NCBI RefSeq assembly: GCF_002863305.2
Contig: NZ_CP136962.1
Coordinates: 1,054,001 to 1,118,000 of the forward strand
DNA from: Neisseria perflava
GTDB taxonomy: Bacteria; Pseudomonadota; Gammaproteobacteria; Burkholderiales; Neisseriaceae
Direction: 5' to 3'
Length of the DNA stretch: 64,000 nucleotides
Below, in pieces: positions 35,037 through 43,104 of this stretch. The notes beneath the pieces were generated by a model. That model worked only from the letters and a program-made list of their open reading frames with translations, was not told the origin of the DNA and ran no database searches. The translations under genes and the position numbers were made by a program. Each line of letters begins with the position of its first letter. The stretch's first letter is position 1.

Positions 35037-35250
35037 TCTCACAAAAAACATAAGCCCAAATCAGCAGGGCAATGCTGATTTTTTATCGCCATTTTCCCCT
35101 ATGGCGTTTGAAGCCTATTCACAGGCTTTGGACGGCGTATCAAAGTTTATGGCGGTGTCTGCCAACCGCAAGGCGCAGGCTGGTTTCTTATGTCCAGTGA
35201 GAGCACCGCCCCCTTATTTCGGGCATTTCTCAAATCTCACAAAAAACATA
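35037..35250 (+). repeat. 16-bp direct repeat in the Ash-like leader
   Basis: TCTCACAAAAAACATA at 35037-35052 and again at 35235-35250, exactly 198 bp apart and in the same frame (LTKNI both times). P4 satellites have a comparable pair of repeats (seqA/seqC) around the RNA immunity region upstream of the replication genes. Confidence 0.5.
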
Positions 35251-35262
35251 GGAGCATTTCAA

Positions 35263-35529
35263 ATGCAATCTTGCACTTCTACCCAAATCCAAACCATTCA
35301 AAATCAAGCCGCTGCTATGGCTTCCACTTGCCATGCTTCAGGCTTTGCCGCCATTGTTTACGAGCCTATCGCCTACTTTGACGATTTAAAGGCCTGTTCA
35401 TCTATTGCCCGCCCACTTGGTATCTATCCATCACAAGGCGCGGCCATCTTAGCCTGTAAATCCTTTATCAATTCCATTTCAGACGGCCTGAAAGAATGGG
35501 CTGCTTACAGCGTAACCCACGCCGGTTAA
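35263..35529 (+). CDS. Ash-like small protein
   Basis: 88 aa from ATG at 35263 (MQSCTSTQIQTIQNQ) with a strong AGGAG site. The same frame is open from a TTG at 35008, giving 173 aa with ANRKAQAGFLCP and LTKNIG, the kind of sequence annotated as phage Ash protein. I favour the shorter product because of its ribosome site and treat the upstream part as leader. The function of Ash is not established; in P4 it lies in the immunity/replication control region. A DUS is in frame near 35480. Confidence 0.6.
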   Translation: MQSCTSTQIQTIQNQAAAMASTCHASGFAAIVYEPIAYFDDLKACSSIARPLGIYPSQGAAILACKSFINSISDGLKEWAAYSVTHAG

Positions 35530-35674
35530 GCCCACCTATTCCCTGAAATTTACCCGCCTTTATGCCGCCTATTTCAGACGGCATAGGGCAAACTTCGCCC
35601 TAGTGTTTTCATAACTAATTGATTTTATTAGATTCATGTTTTGAAACACCGGAGGCAGAGCAAAGGATAAAACC

Positions 35675-35891
35675 ATGAAACAGACCAATAAATCTGACCG
35701 TTTCCGCCGGTATTTAAACCGCGCCTTGCTGGTGTTTTGGGTGTTGCTTTTGGCTTTGGTAATCCGAGCCTGTAACCAGCCCCGCCCACGCCGACACGGA
35801 GCAACCAGAGCCGGAAACGCCCGCAATATGGGAAACAGACCCGACAGCCGGAATCGTTTTAGAACCTGTATCAGAGGAGGCAGAGCAATGA
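35675..35891 (+). pseudogene. Small membrane protein gene with a +1 frameshift
   Basis: The frame from ATG 35675 encodes a basic start and a membrane helix (RFRRYLNRALLVFWVLLLALVI). It then continues as an Arg/Asn-rich run (CNQPRPRRHGATRAGN) unlike a natural protein. Skipping one base near 35764 gives EPVTSPAHADTEQPEPETPAIW and an end EEAEQ whose TGA (35889-35891) overlaps the next ATG by 4 bp (ATGA). That overlap style is used by the next three genes, so the shifted frame is probably ancestral. A sequencing error is possible. Confidence 0.65.
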
Positions 35892-36073
35892 AAACCATCA
35901 TGGATAAGCTGGCAAACCAACTAAACAACAAAGAGAAAGCAATCGTAGCGGTGGACGTTGTAAGCACTATCTTGCTGATTGTGAATGACGGAGCAAGCCA
36001 AAAAGAGGCGATTCATACTGTATCAGTCATAGCCCGCGAAGCTATGGACAGATTCGAGGAGGTAGGAAAATGA
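35888..36073 (+). CDS. Small element protein
   Basis: 61 aa from the ATG at 35888 (MKTIMDKLANQLNN) with AGAGGAGGCAGAGCA, a strong ribosome site. It is predicted helical, with a mildly hydrophobic middle (AIVAVDVVSTILLIV) that could be a packing helix. The family is unknown. It overlaps the primase gene by 4 bp and probably belongs to the replication operon. The 132-aa reading that merges it with the upstream gene is rejected because of the overlap and internal ribosome site. Confidence 0.65.
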   Translation: MKTIMDKLANQLNNKEKAIVAVDVVSTILLIVNDGASQKEAIHTVSVIAREAMDRFEEVGK

Positions 36074-37185
36074 AACCAACATACAAAGAAATCAGAGCAG
36101 CCGCGCAATACCGCTGGCAGGAAATCCACAGGGCAATCGGCATAGACCCTAAGTTTTTACGCGACAAACACCAGCCCTGCCCCGCGTGTAATGATGGGCA
36201 TGACCGTTTCAGATATGACGACGAGGACGGAAACGGCACATTTTTTTGCACACATTGGAAAGATGGGGACAGAGTGGGCGGCGGAAACGGTTTTGGGCTG
36301 GTTATGCATTTTCTGAATTGCAATTTTGACGAGGCATTACGCACCGTTGCTGGCATTTTAGGCATGGACAATGCAAACCCTTTGTCGATACCGCCCAAAC
36401 GCCCACAAGCGCAACCACGCCCCGAAAAAGACCAAATCGAGAAACTGGCCGCATTGTGGAGACGCACTGAGCCTATCCGCCCCGATTCCCCTGTTATCCA
36501 GTATTTGAAATCACGCGGTTTGGACATGGCGCATTTACCCGAAAACGTCCGTTTCCTACCTGAAAAAGACTACTGGACAACGGGCGCGGATAAGCCGCTT
36601 TTGCTTGGTAGTTTCCCGTGTATGGTTTGCGCTATCCGCGATATGGACGAGGAGCTACAAGGCTTGCACCTGACCTATTTGCAGGCGAGCTATGACAAGC
36701 AATGCGGAGAGGACGGACTACACACCCCGCGCTATCAGAAACTGGCAATCAAAGACCCTGAAACGGGCGAAACATTACCGGCCAAGAAAATGAGAAGCCG
36801 CAAGAAAGGCAGCATATCGGGGCAAGCCGTCCACTTGTTCCCGATTCCTGAAAATGGCCGTCTTGTCATTGCAGAGGGCATAGAAACCGCCCTTGCCGCC
36901 CGTGAATTGTGTAAGGCTTACGATTGGGGCTTATACGCGGCCTTGAGCGCAAACAGCATGGCAAATTTTCACTTTCTGAACGGTATAAAAGAAATTGCAA
37001 TTATTGCCGATAACGACACGCCCCGCCCTGTTGGTTACAGAGCCGCTTATGACTTGGCAATGCGAGCCATTAAGCAGGGAATCAAGGCGAGCATATGGCA
37101 GAGTGAAACAGCAGGCTATGACGCACTGGACGAACTGAACGAGAAAAAGCGATCAGACAATCATTTCGGAGGACAGACAGCATGA
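36070..37185 (+). CDS. P4-type primase with zinc finger and Toprim domain
   Basis: 371 aa. The N-terminal zinc ribbon is CPACNDGHDRFRY...FFCTH (Cys37, Cys40, His44, Cys60 and neighbours), the P4 alpha/primase zinc-binding type. The C-terminal Toprim domain has VIAEGIETALAAREL near 262-276 and IIADNDTPRP near 317-326. It would lay RNA primers for element replication. It overlaps both neighbours by 4 bp and is followed by a DUF927 helicase, so the primase and helicase of P4 alpha are split into two genes here. Confidence 0.88.
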   Translation: MKPTYKEIRAAAQYRWQEIHRAIGIDPKFLRDKHQPCPACNDGHDRFRYDDEDGNGTFFCTHWKDGDRVGGGNGFGLVMHFLNCNFDEALRTVAGILGMDNANPLSIPPKRPQAQPRPEKDQIEKLAALWRRTEPIRPDSPVIQYLKSRGLDMAHLPENVRFLPEKDYWTTGADKPLLLGSFPCMVCAIRDMDEELQGLHLTYLQASYDKQCGEDGLHTPRYQKLAIKDPETGETLPAKKMRSRKKGSISGQAVHLFPIPENGRLVIAEGIETALAARELCKAYDWGLYAALSANSMANFHFLNGIKEIAIIADNDTPRPVGYRAAYDLAMRAIKQGIKASIWQSETAGYDALDELNEKKRSDNHFGGQTA

Positions 37186-38918
37186 AAAATACCGAAACAG
37201 CGAAGCAGGAAAGCACCAAAGACTACAACCTTGAGAATATCGAGCCATTCCGCCCACACCCACGCTTTGACACCGATAATCGGGGCGTATGGTGGATAAA
37301 CGTTAGAACCGACAAAGACGGCGATATTATCGAAGCAGAGCCGCTATTGCTTTCCGACCCTATCGACATCATAGGCACGGGGCAAGACAATGACGGCGCG
37401 TATTATCGGATTATCAAGTTTAAAGACAAAATCACACGCCGGCATAAGACCGCCGCCCTGCCACAAGCAGAAATTGCCGGTGGGAAATGCTGGGAGCGTT
37501 TGGGGTTTTACGGCTTATTCATTGAGAGCAACCCAACAAAAAGGCGAAAACTGGCAGACTATTTGCAGAAAGAGGGAAGCCAGACAGCCTTTACTATTAC
37601 CGACCGCGCAGGCTGGCACGAAGACAGCTACATTATGCCCAGCGGGGAAACCATCACAGCGACCGACAAAGACCCCGCCATTATCTACAACGGCGACACC
37701 AGCCAAGCAAAGGCATATCAGCCGAACGGAGAGCTTACCGACTGGCAACAAAACATAGCCCGATATGCAGTAGGAAATAGCCGTTTGTGCCTTGCTTTGG
37801 GAGCTTCATTTGCCGCCCCGTTGCTTTCCCTGTTAAACGAAGAATCGGGGGGCTTCCACTTGATGGGCGATTCTTCAGACGGCAAAACCACAGCCGCAAA
37901 AGTAGCCTTGAGCGTATGGGGCAAACCATCAGGCAGCCTGTTATCTTGGAGCGGTACGAAAATAGGCTTTTCCAACACAGCCGCCGCCCGTAATGATGGC
38001 TTGCTGGTGTTGGACGAAATAGGACAGGCAAGCCCGCACGTTATCGGCGATACTGTTTATAGCGTTATGAACGGTATCAACAAAGTGCAAGGCGCAAAAC
38101 AAGGCGGGAACCGCGCTTTAAGCCGCTGGAAAGTGATGATGTTTTCCACCGGCGAAAAGACCCCCGATTCCATCTTGAAGCACCATAAGGGCGATTGGAA
38201 CGCAGGACAAGCCGCCCGCCTGCCTAGTATCAGAGCCGCCGCGCAATACGGCATTTATGACACATTGCACGGATTTGAAGATGGCGCATTGTTGAGTGAG
38301 CATATCGCCCAATCAACAGAAAAATATCACGGAACGGCAGGAAGACTATTTATCCGACAGCTTTTAGACGACCTAGAACAAGCCAAACAGCACGCAACGG
38401 AGCGCATGGCCGCATTTATGGCAACCATTCCCGAATTATCAGGACAGGCGCGAAGAGTAGCAAAACGCTTTGCTATCGCCGCCGCTGCTTTGGAACTTGC
38501 CGCCCCTGTTACCGGCTTGCCCGTAGGTGTAGGCATGGCAGGCGTGAAAAAATGCTTTGATGAATGGCTGGAAGCCAACGGAGCAGGAAAACACGAAGAC
38601 CGCCGAATCATTGAGCAGGCAGAAGATTTTATCGCCCAGCACGCGTTAGGCACGCGGTTTATGGAATGGAGCGATAAAAGCACCAATAAAGACCATGCAG
38701 GATATAGGAAACAGGAGGGGGAAAAATTGGAATTATGGGTAATCCGCCGTGTCTTTGCCGATGAAATCGCCCAAAGTTTCGATGAAGCGAAAGTTTGCCG
38801 CGTATTAGTAGATAATGGATTGTTGAAATATAACCACAAAAACAGAGGCTACCAACACCAGCGGAAAGGTAACGGCTGGTTTCATGTTTTAGCTACAAAT
38901 ATAGAACTGGACGACTAA
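37182..38918 (+). CDS. DUF927-domain helicase/ATPase
   Basis: 578 aa. The DUF927 core has Walker A GDSSDGKTTAAK near 228-239 and Walker B LLVLDEIGQ near 271-279, then a sensor KVMMFSTGEKTPD. The C-terminal part (LWVIRRVFADEIAQSFDEAKVCRVLVDNGLL...) looks like a winged helix for origin binding. With the Toprim primase it forms a replication pair similar in role to P4 alpha protein. A DUS lies in frame at about 37874. It ends before a rho-independent terminator and the iteron cluster. Confidence 0.88.
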   Translation: MKNTETAKQESTKDYNLENIEPFRPHPRFDTDNRGVWWINVRTDKDGDIIEAEPLLLSDPIDIIGTGQDNDGAYYRIIKFKDKITRRHKTAALPQAEIAGGKCWERLGFYGLFIESNPTKRRKLADYLQKEGSQTAFTITDRAGWHEDSYIMPSGETITATDKDPAIIYNGDTSQAKAYQPNGELTDWQQNIARYAVGNSRLCLALGASFAAPLLSLLNEESGGFHLMGDSSDGKTTAAKVALSVWGKPSGSLLSWSGTKIGFSNTAAARNDGLLVLDEIGQASPHVIGDTVYSVMNGINKVQGAKQGGNRALSRWKVMMFSTGEKTPDSILKHHKGDWNAGQAARLPSIRAAAQYGIYDTLHGFEDGALLSEHIAQSTEKYHGTAGRLFIRQLLDDLEQAKQHATERMAAFMATIPELSGQARRVAKRFAIAAAALELAAPVTGLPVGVGMAGVKKCFDEWLEANGAGKHEDRRIIEQAEDFIAQHALGTRFMEWSDKSTNKDHAGYRKQEGEKLELWVIRRVFADEIAQSFDEAKVCRVLVDNGLLKYNHKNRGYQHQRKGNGWFHVLATNIELDD

Positions 38919-38953
38919 TCATTTACATGGGGTTAATTCCAAAATCCTAACCA

Positions 38954-38986
38954 AGCCCGCCATGACCAACACAGGCGGGCTTTTTT
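38954..38986 (+). terminator. Rho-independent terminator of the replication operon
   Basis: AGCCCGCC and GGCGGGCT with a 12-base loop, followed by TTTTTT. It lies 36 bp after the DUF927 gene. Confidence 0.85.
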
Positions 38987-39176
38987 ACGTCTAAACATTC
39001 AGGCAGACCAACCATGACGCATAAAATCGACAGGAAGCCCCTAAATCTCAAAAATTAGAGCTATTCACACCCTACCCTATACCTACCCCTACCAAATCAA
39101 CAAAACGCGCTTACAGCGCAATTACGCCCTGTTTCCGCTATGACCAACAAAAACAGATGAGAGATAAATAATTTCG

Positions 39177-39338
39177 ACACCAATACGCGCGCGCGAGTAA
39201 TAGTGAGGTAGATGTGTTCTTATGAATACCCCCCCGCTTCCAGCAAAGACCAAATGCGCGCCCGCGTAATAATGAAGCATAAGCCTACAGCTATGTTTCC
39301 TGACGTTTTTTTATACTAATACGCGCGTAATAATGTAG
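39177..39338. repeat. GC-rich ACCAATACGCGC repeats
   Basis: Degenerate copies at 39177-39205, 39247-39277 and 39315-39338. They share (A)CCAATACGCGC..CGCG with a TAATAATG tail in two. A fourth copy is at 34613-34644. Purpose unknown; they flank the replication genes. Confidence 0.55.
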
Positions 39339-39421
39339 CCCTTGAATTTTTGGAGCCCATAAAAAGGAAAGGAGACCAAGACACGCGAAAAGATAAAACC
39401 ATATGCGCGAGACAAAATCAC

Positions 39422-39676
39422 TTGTTACCTTTGTTACCACAAAACTTAACATTTATAACTATATGAATATAAATATAAAAACACAGAAAAAACGGTAACA
39501 AATGAACATAAATTTACTTGTTACCGATTTGTTACCACTTGTTACCCTTTTATATTCATATGGTTACATTAAAAAAACAGGAGCGGTAACAAATGGTAAC
39601 AAGGTTAAGATATGTATTTTGTTACCACGAAAGCCACGAATGACAAGGGTTTCAGCCATTGGTAACAAGGTAACAA
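39422..39676. repeat. Iteron cluster, presumed origin of the element
   Basis: Eleven perfect copies of the octamer TTGTTACC or its complement GGTAACAA start at 39422, 39431, 39494, 39518, 39529, 39539, 39585, 39595, 39619, 39661 and 39669. They occur in both orientations with AT-rich DNA between. P4 replication uses similar octamer iterons (GGTGAACA type) bound by alpha protein, and the primase/helicase genes here lie just upstream. Confidence 0.78.
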
Positions 39677-39962
39677 ACGATTTTTGCGTTTTTTTGTATA
39701 TATACGCTTTCTTTTGCGGGCAAATGAACGGCAGAACTGATACAGACAAAAGCAGACCGAAAGGCAATATCGGACGGCTGGAAAATAAAGCAAGCACCAG
39801 CCCACAAGACGGCGCGTGATTACCGGTGTTACAATCAGACCATATTTCACAGCTTGGCAGAAATGCCACAAAATATTTTTGCCCCTGCCACCCAAACAGC
39901 TTAAACTGACAATCTAGCAAGGGGTAAATAGTGCCAAAAAAATGCCCCTACCTTAAAGTTTT

Positions 39963-39986
39963 GGGGTAACTTTTGGGGTAACTTTT
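39963..39986. promoter_or_regulatory. Probable integrase arm sites, right end
   Basis: Two tandem copies of GGGGTAACTTTT (39963-39974 and 39975-39986), matching the copies inside the left end. They lie 60 bp from the attR core. Confidence 0.6.
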
Positions 39987-40045
39987 ACCGCAAACAAGAA
40001 CATGATTATATTTAAATCAATAAGTTAAGTTCAAAGTACGATTGA

Positions 40046-40059
40046 CCCCGCCTCCACCA
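40046..40059 (+). repeat. attR core
   Basis: CCCCGCCTCCACCA, identical to the tmRNA 3' end at 31007-31020. The chromosome resumes after it with the native tmRNA terminator. Confidence 0.88.
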
Positions 40060-40065
40060 GATTTG

Positions 40066-40105
40066 AAGCGCAAACTTTTGATATAAAAAGGTTTGCGCTT
40101 TTTTA
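40066..40105 (+). terminator. Displaced native tmRNA terminator
   Basis: AAGCGCAAAC (40066-40075) and GTTTGCGCTT (40091-40100) followed by TTTTTT, immediately right of attR. Before integration it would have lain about 7 bp past the tmRNA CCA end. Confidence 0.75.
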
Positions 40106-40113
40106 TAAACTTA

Positions 40114-40147
40114 AACAGGCCGTCTGAAAAATTTTAGACGGCCTGTT
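40114..40147. terminator. Imperfect DUS inverted repeat
   Basis: AAACAGGCCGTCTGAAAA and TTTTAGACGGCCTGTTT; the right arm lacks one C, so only the left is an intact DUS. Probably the terminator of the minus-strand EEP gene. Confidence 0.6.
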
Positions 40148-40223
40148 TTTATATCAAATATCAGAATAAAACACTTTTTTCTTTCGATACATTGCCAATA
40201 GTGCTTTAAAAAAGATTGCAGCC

Positions 40224-41009
40224 TTACATTTTTCTATCTGATTTCATATTCATTTTACGATGCGGCCTAACCGTTACGCTCAATGGCAGATGATCTGACA
40301 AATGCTGCCAGTCTTTACTGTTGTGGATTTCAGAATCGATGACGTCAAGATTGCGCGTGTAAATGCGGTCGAGACTGAGGATGGGTAGGCGCGAAGGGAA
40401 GGTTTTGGGGCGTTTGCCTGTATTATCGACAAATACTTCGTTCAAATCTAATACCCTGCCAAGCTCACGCGCTGATTTCTGCCGCCAGTCATTGAAATCG
40501 CCGGCGATAATCAACGGGCTTTCCGGACGAATGTATCGGCCAACGTAGTCGCTGATGGCGCGGTATTGTTTGAGGCGGTCCGGCTCGCGCAAGTTGAGGT
40601 GGACACACAAACACACCAGCGAGTCTTCCCAACCTTCAGGCACGACTTCGCAATGCAACAGGCCGCGTTGTTCGAGTTTGTTGACACTGATGTTGAGGTT
40701 GTTTTCCGTTTTCAGCGGCAGGCGGCTGAGAATGGCGTTGCCGTGGTGGCGTTTCGGATAGACGGCATTTTTGCCGTAGCTGCGATGATAATCGAGGCTG
40801 TCGCCGATGATGTCATAATGCGGCGCATCGGGAAAGTCGGTACGGCGGCTTCTGTTGAGATGTTGCCCTTGGACTTCTTGTAAAAACAAAACGTCCGAAC
40901 CCAATGCACCCAACGCGTCAGCCATGCGGTTGACCTGCACTTTGCGATTGAGCGCAGACATGCCTTTGTGCATATTGTAGGAAGTAATGGTAACTGGACG
41001 GGGAGACAT
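40224..41009 (-). CDS. Endonuclease/exonuclease/phosphatase family protein
   Basis: 261 aa, EEP fold. Key metal and catalytic motifs are SYNMHKG near 8-14, FLQEVQGQ near 42-49, GDFNDWR near 169-175 and SDHLPLSV near 245-252. The family includes DNases, lipid phosphatases and sphingomyelinase-like enzymes. There is no signal peptide, so a cytoplasmic role is likely, and the substrate is unknown. The ATG at 41009 is used. The gene is next to the element but of normal neisserial composition. Confidence 0.8.
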   Translation of the reverse strand: MSPRPVTITSYNMHKGMSALNRKVQVNRMADALGALGSDVLFLQEVQGQHLNRSRRTDFPDAPHYDIIGDSLDYHRSYGKNAVYPKRHHGNAILSRLPLKTENNLNISVNKLEQRGLLHCEVVPEGWEDSLVCLCVHLNLREPDRLKQYRAISDYVGRYIRPESPLIIAGDFNDWRQKSARELGRVLDLNEVFVDNTGKRPKTFPSRLPILSLDRIYTRNLDVIDSEIHNSKDWQHLSDHLPLSVTVRPHRKMNMKSDRKM

Positions 41010-41101
41010 GATGTGTGATAAAGCGGTTTATTTGTTTCAGTATAGCACCGGAGCGTGTGGTTTTACGGCAATTTTGGTTATACTTGTTTAAAGAATAAAA
41101 C

Positions 41102-41136
41102 GGCGTTTTGACAGGGAATTTCCCCATCAAAACGCC
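41102..41136 (-). terminator. Hairpin terminator after the TonB-like gene
   Basis: GGCGTTTTGA (41102-41111) and TCAAAACGCC (41127-41136); on the minus strand it follows the TonB-like gene. A single DUS lies beside it at 41146-41157. Confidence 0.6.
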
Positions 41137-41166
41137 TTCTGTTTTTCAGACGGCCTTACATCCGAA

Positions 41167-41481
41167 TCAGTTGTTGATTACTTCAACATTGGTTTCAAAA
41201 GTGACGGTGTGTTGGTATTTAGATGCGGTTTTGCGTTTCGGATAAGGATATTTGGAAACGCTTTTCACTGCGCGTTCGTCCATTTCAGGATTACCGCTGG
41301 ATTGAATGATATTCACACGGTCAACGTTGCCGGCAGGAGTCGTGAAAACATCCATCAAAACGGTTTTAACGCTGCCGTTTTGCGCTTTCATGGCTTCCAG
41401 AGTTTCTGTATCGGCTGCTTGTGCGGTACCGAATACAGCGGCAAACAACAGGGCTGAGGCGAGGAGTTTAGTCGTTTTCAT
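41167..41481 (-). CDS. Exported TonB C-terminal-like protein
   Basis: 104 aa. The signal peptide cleaves at AQA/ADT (about 22-23). The mature region GNVDRVNIIQSSGNPEMDERAVKSVSKYPYPK has the TonB C-terminal domain pattern (G.V..V.I..SSG...LD..A...V). It lacks the membrane anchor and proline-rich span of true TonB, so it is a free periplasmic domain rather than an energy transducer. Role unknown. Confidence 0.75.
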   Translation of the reverse strand: MKTTKLLASALLFAAVFGTAQAADTETLEAMKAQNGSVKTVLMDVFTTPAGNVDRVNIIQSSGNPEMDERAVKSVSKYPYPKRKTASKYQHTVTFETNVEVINN

Positions 41482-41540
41482 GTTTTAGTCCTTATTAGGG
41501 TTGTGGTTAGGTTAAATATTTCAGACAGCCTGATTCGTCG

Positions 41541-42209
41541 TTATTTGAAATTCAAAATCGGCCAACCTTTTGCTTTAGCTTCTTTTTCCAGCTCGGCATC
41601 CGGATTGACGGCGACAGGTTCATCCACGATACGCAACAGCGGCAAATCGTTTTTGGAGTCGCTGTAAAAATAAACCTTGCCGTAGCTTTCAAATGTCTCG
41701 CCGCGCTCGGCAAGCCATTGGTTCAATCGGGTAATTTTGCCTTCTTTCAGGCTGGGCGTACCGACATAGTTGCCGGTATATCGGCCGTCTTCTCCGGTTT
41801 CAAGCTGTGTGCCAATAACATTGTGAATACCGAAAAGATGGCAGATTGGGGTAATGATGAATTCGTTGGTCGAAGAAATAACCAACATTTCGTCGCCCGC
41901 CATTTGATGGCTTTGCACCAACATACGCTGCATCGGAGAAATATGCGGAACAATATATTCGGCCATAAACTCGCGATGAAAATCAGCCAATTCTTCCTTG
42001 CTGAAACGGGCTAAAGGCGCGAGATGGAATTTGAGGAAGGCATCAATATCAAGACAACCGTTTTGATAGTCTTGGTAGAACTTTTCATTTTGCGCCTCGG
42101 TTTCAGCCGCATCGACTATGCCTTTTTTAATCAGGTATTGCGGCCAGGAGTGATCCGAATCGGTATTGATCAAGGTATTGTCGAGGTCGAAAATGGCAAG
42201 GTTTTTCAT
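41541..42209 (-). CDS. HAD-superfamily phosphatase, SerB/PSPase-like subfamily IB
   Basis: 222 aa. Motif I FDLDNTLINTD gives nucleophile Asp8 with Asp10. Motif II VISSTNEF is near 110-117, and motif III/IV KITRLNQW...YFYSDSKNDLPLL is near 155-190. The helical cap insert at about 20-85 fits the HAD-IB group. The substrate could be a phospho-sugar, phosphoserine or other small phosphate. It overlaps the hda gene by 4 bp (ATGA), so the two are co-translated. Confidence 0.82.
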   Translation of the reverse strand: MKNLAIFDLDNTLINTDSDHSWPQYLIKKGIVDAAETEAQNEKFYQDYQNGCLDIDAFLKFHLAPLARFSKEELADFHREFMAEYIVPHISPMQRMLVQSHQMAGDEMLVISSTNEFIITPICHLFGIHNVIGTQLETGEDGRYTGNYVGTPSLKEGKITRLNQWLAERGETFESYGKVYFYSDSKNDLPLLRIVDEPVAVNPDAELEKEAKAKGWPILNFK

Positions 42210-42874
42210 TGGGTTTCCTGTTGTTTTAAAAGCTGGCGCAAAAGCGGCAAAGTAATGCGCTTGCCCATCATGACGGCGTAGTTGTCGAGGGTATCGAGCA
42301 TTTGCATCAGACTGTCCATATCACGCCGCCAATGGTTCAGCAGGTATTCGAAGATTTCCGGATCGATGGTTACCTGACGGGCGGCCGCCATGCTGACGAG
42401 CGCATCGATTTTTTCCTGGTCGGTCAGCGGTTTGACTTCGTAAACTAAGCAATACGCCATGCGTGTGCGCAGGTCTTCGCGGATAACGAGTTGCTGCGGC
42501 GTATATTCGGAACTCAAAAGCAAAAAGCCTTTGCCGCTGTTACGGAAGCGGTTGAAGATGGCAAATAGTAAAGCCTGTTCTTCATTATTAAGCTTTTCGA
42601 TTTGGTCAATGGCAAGATATTCCGCATCCAACGCGGCTTCTGTCAGCGGCGTGGCGGCGGCATCAATATAGAGGACATTTCGTCCGGCATCGAGCGCCTG
42701 TGCGACCCACGCCTGCAAGAGATGGCTTTTGCCTGCGCCCTCTTCTCCCCACACATAGATAAATTGCCCATGTTTGTGCTGCAACACATACACCAGCTCG
42801 GCATTTTCTGTTCCCAGAAATTTGTCGAAGCCGGGATAATCATGGCTGGCAAAATCGAAGATGAGCTGGTTCAC
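42206..42874 (-). CDS. hda: DnaA regulatory inactivator Hda
   Basis: 222-aa AAA+ protein related to DnaA domain III. Walker A is YVWGEEGAGKSHLL near 41-54, a Walker B-like AEYLAIDQIEKL near 89-100, and sensor LLLSSEYTPQQL near 118-129. With the beta clamp it stimulates ATP hydrolysis on DnaA to prevent re-initiation. The N-terminal MNQLIFDFASH holds a QLIFDF clamp-binding motif. It is the first gene of the pair with the HAD phosphatase. Confidence 0.88.
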   Translation of the reverse strand: MNQLIFDFASHDYPGFDKFLGTENAELVYVLQHKHGQFIYVWGEEGAGKSHLLQAWVAQALDAGRNVLYIDAAATPLTEAALDAEYLAIDQIEKLNNEEQALLFAIFNRFRNSGKGFLLLSSEYTPQQLVIREDLRTRMAYCLVYEVKPLTDQEKIDALVSMAAARQVTIDPEIFEYLLNHWRRDMDSLMQMLDTLDNYAVMMGKRITLPLLRQLLKQQETQ

Positions 42875-43104
42875 AAAGGCGCACCGGTTAGGTTGAAATC
42901 GGCTTTATTTTACGTTGTTTTGCCGTCCACCATCAAGGATAAAGGCCGTCTGAAGCCTATACCTGCAACATATCTGCACTTCTAAACATATCTTGACGCG
43001 CTTACGGCATTGGTTTTATTCCGCTTTGGTTTTACAATGTCGAACTTCTCGCCGAAACATTTGTCTGTTCTTTTTCAGACGGCCTTTTTATTTGGGGAAC
43101 CTTA

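Larger units (their letters stand above)
31021..40059 (+). mobile_element. P4-like integrative element in ssrA (about 9.04 kb)
   Basis: Bounded by 14-bp direct repeats of the tmRNA 3' end. It starts with a P4-type integrase and ends with a Toprim primase, a DUF927 helicase and an iteron cluster. Between them lie a HigBA-type module, a 323-aa cargo gene, AlpA, a small HTH protein and an Ash-like region. There are no structural, packaging, relaxase or conjugation genes, so movement would need a helper phage or transformation. It is probably a small phage satellite, integrative element or plasmid-like prophage. All genes lie on the plus strand. Confidence 0.88.
38919..40059. other. Noncoding replication-origin and att region of the element
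   Basis: No credible gene in 1.14 kb. Contents in order: a terminator (38954-38986), three GC-rich ACCAATACGCGC-type repeats (39177-39338), an AT-rich stretch, eleven TTGTTACC/GGTAACAA iterons (39422-39676), a low-complexity tail, two tandem GGGGTAACTTTT arm sites (39963-39986) and the attR core. A 105-aa ORF at 39502-39819 overlaps the iterons and is rejected. Confidence 0.75.

Noticed and set aside
35675..36073. Single 132-aa protein over two small element genes
   Set aside because: An internal strong ribosome site, an ATGA overlap in another frame and an unnatural Arg/Asn run indicate a frameshifted gene followed by a separate gene.
39502..39819. 105-aa plus-strand ORF in the element's right part
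   Set aside because: It overlaps most of the iteron cluster, has no ribosome site, and its translation mixes low-complexity runs; it is a by-product of the repeats.
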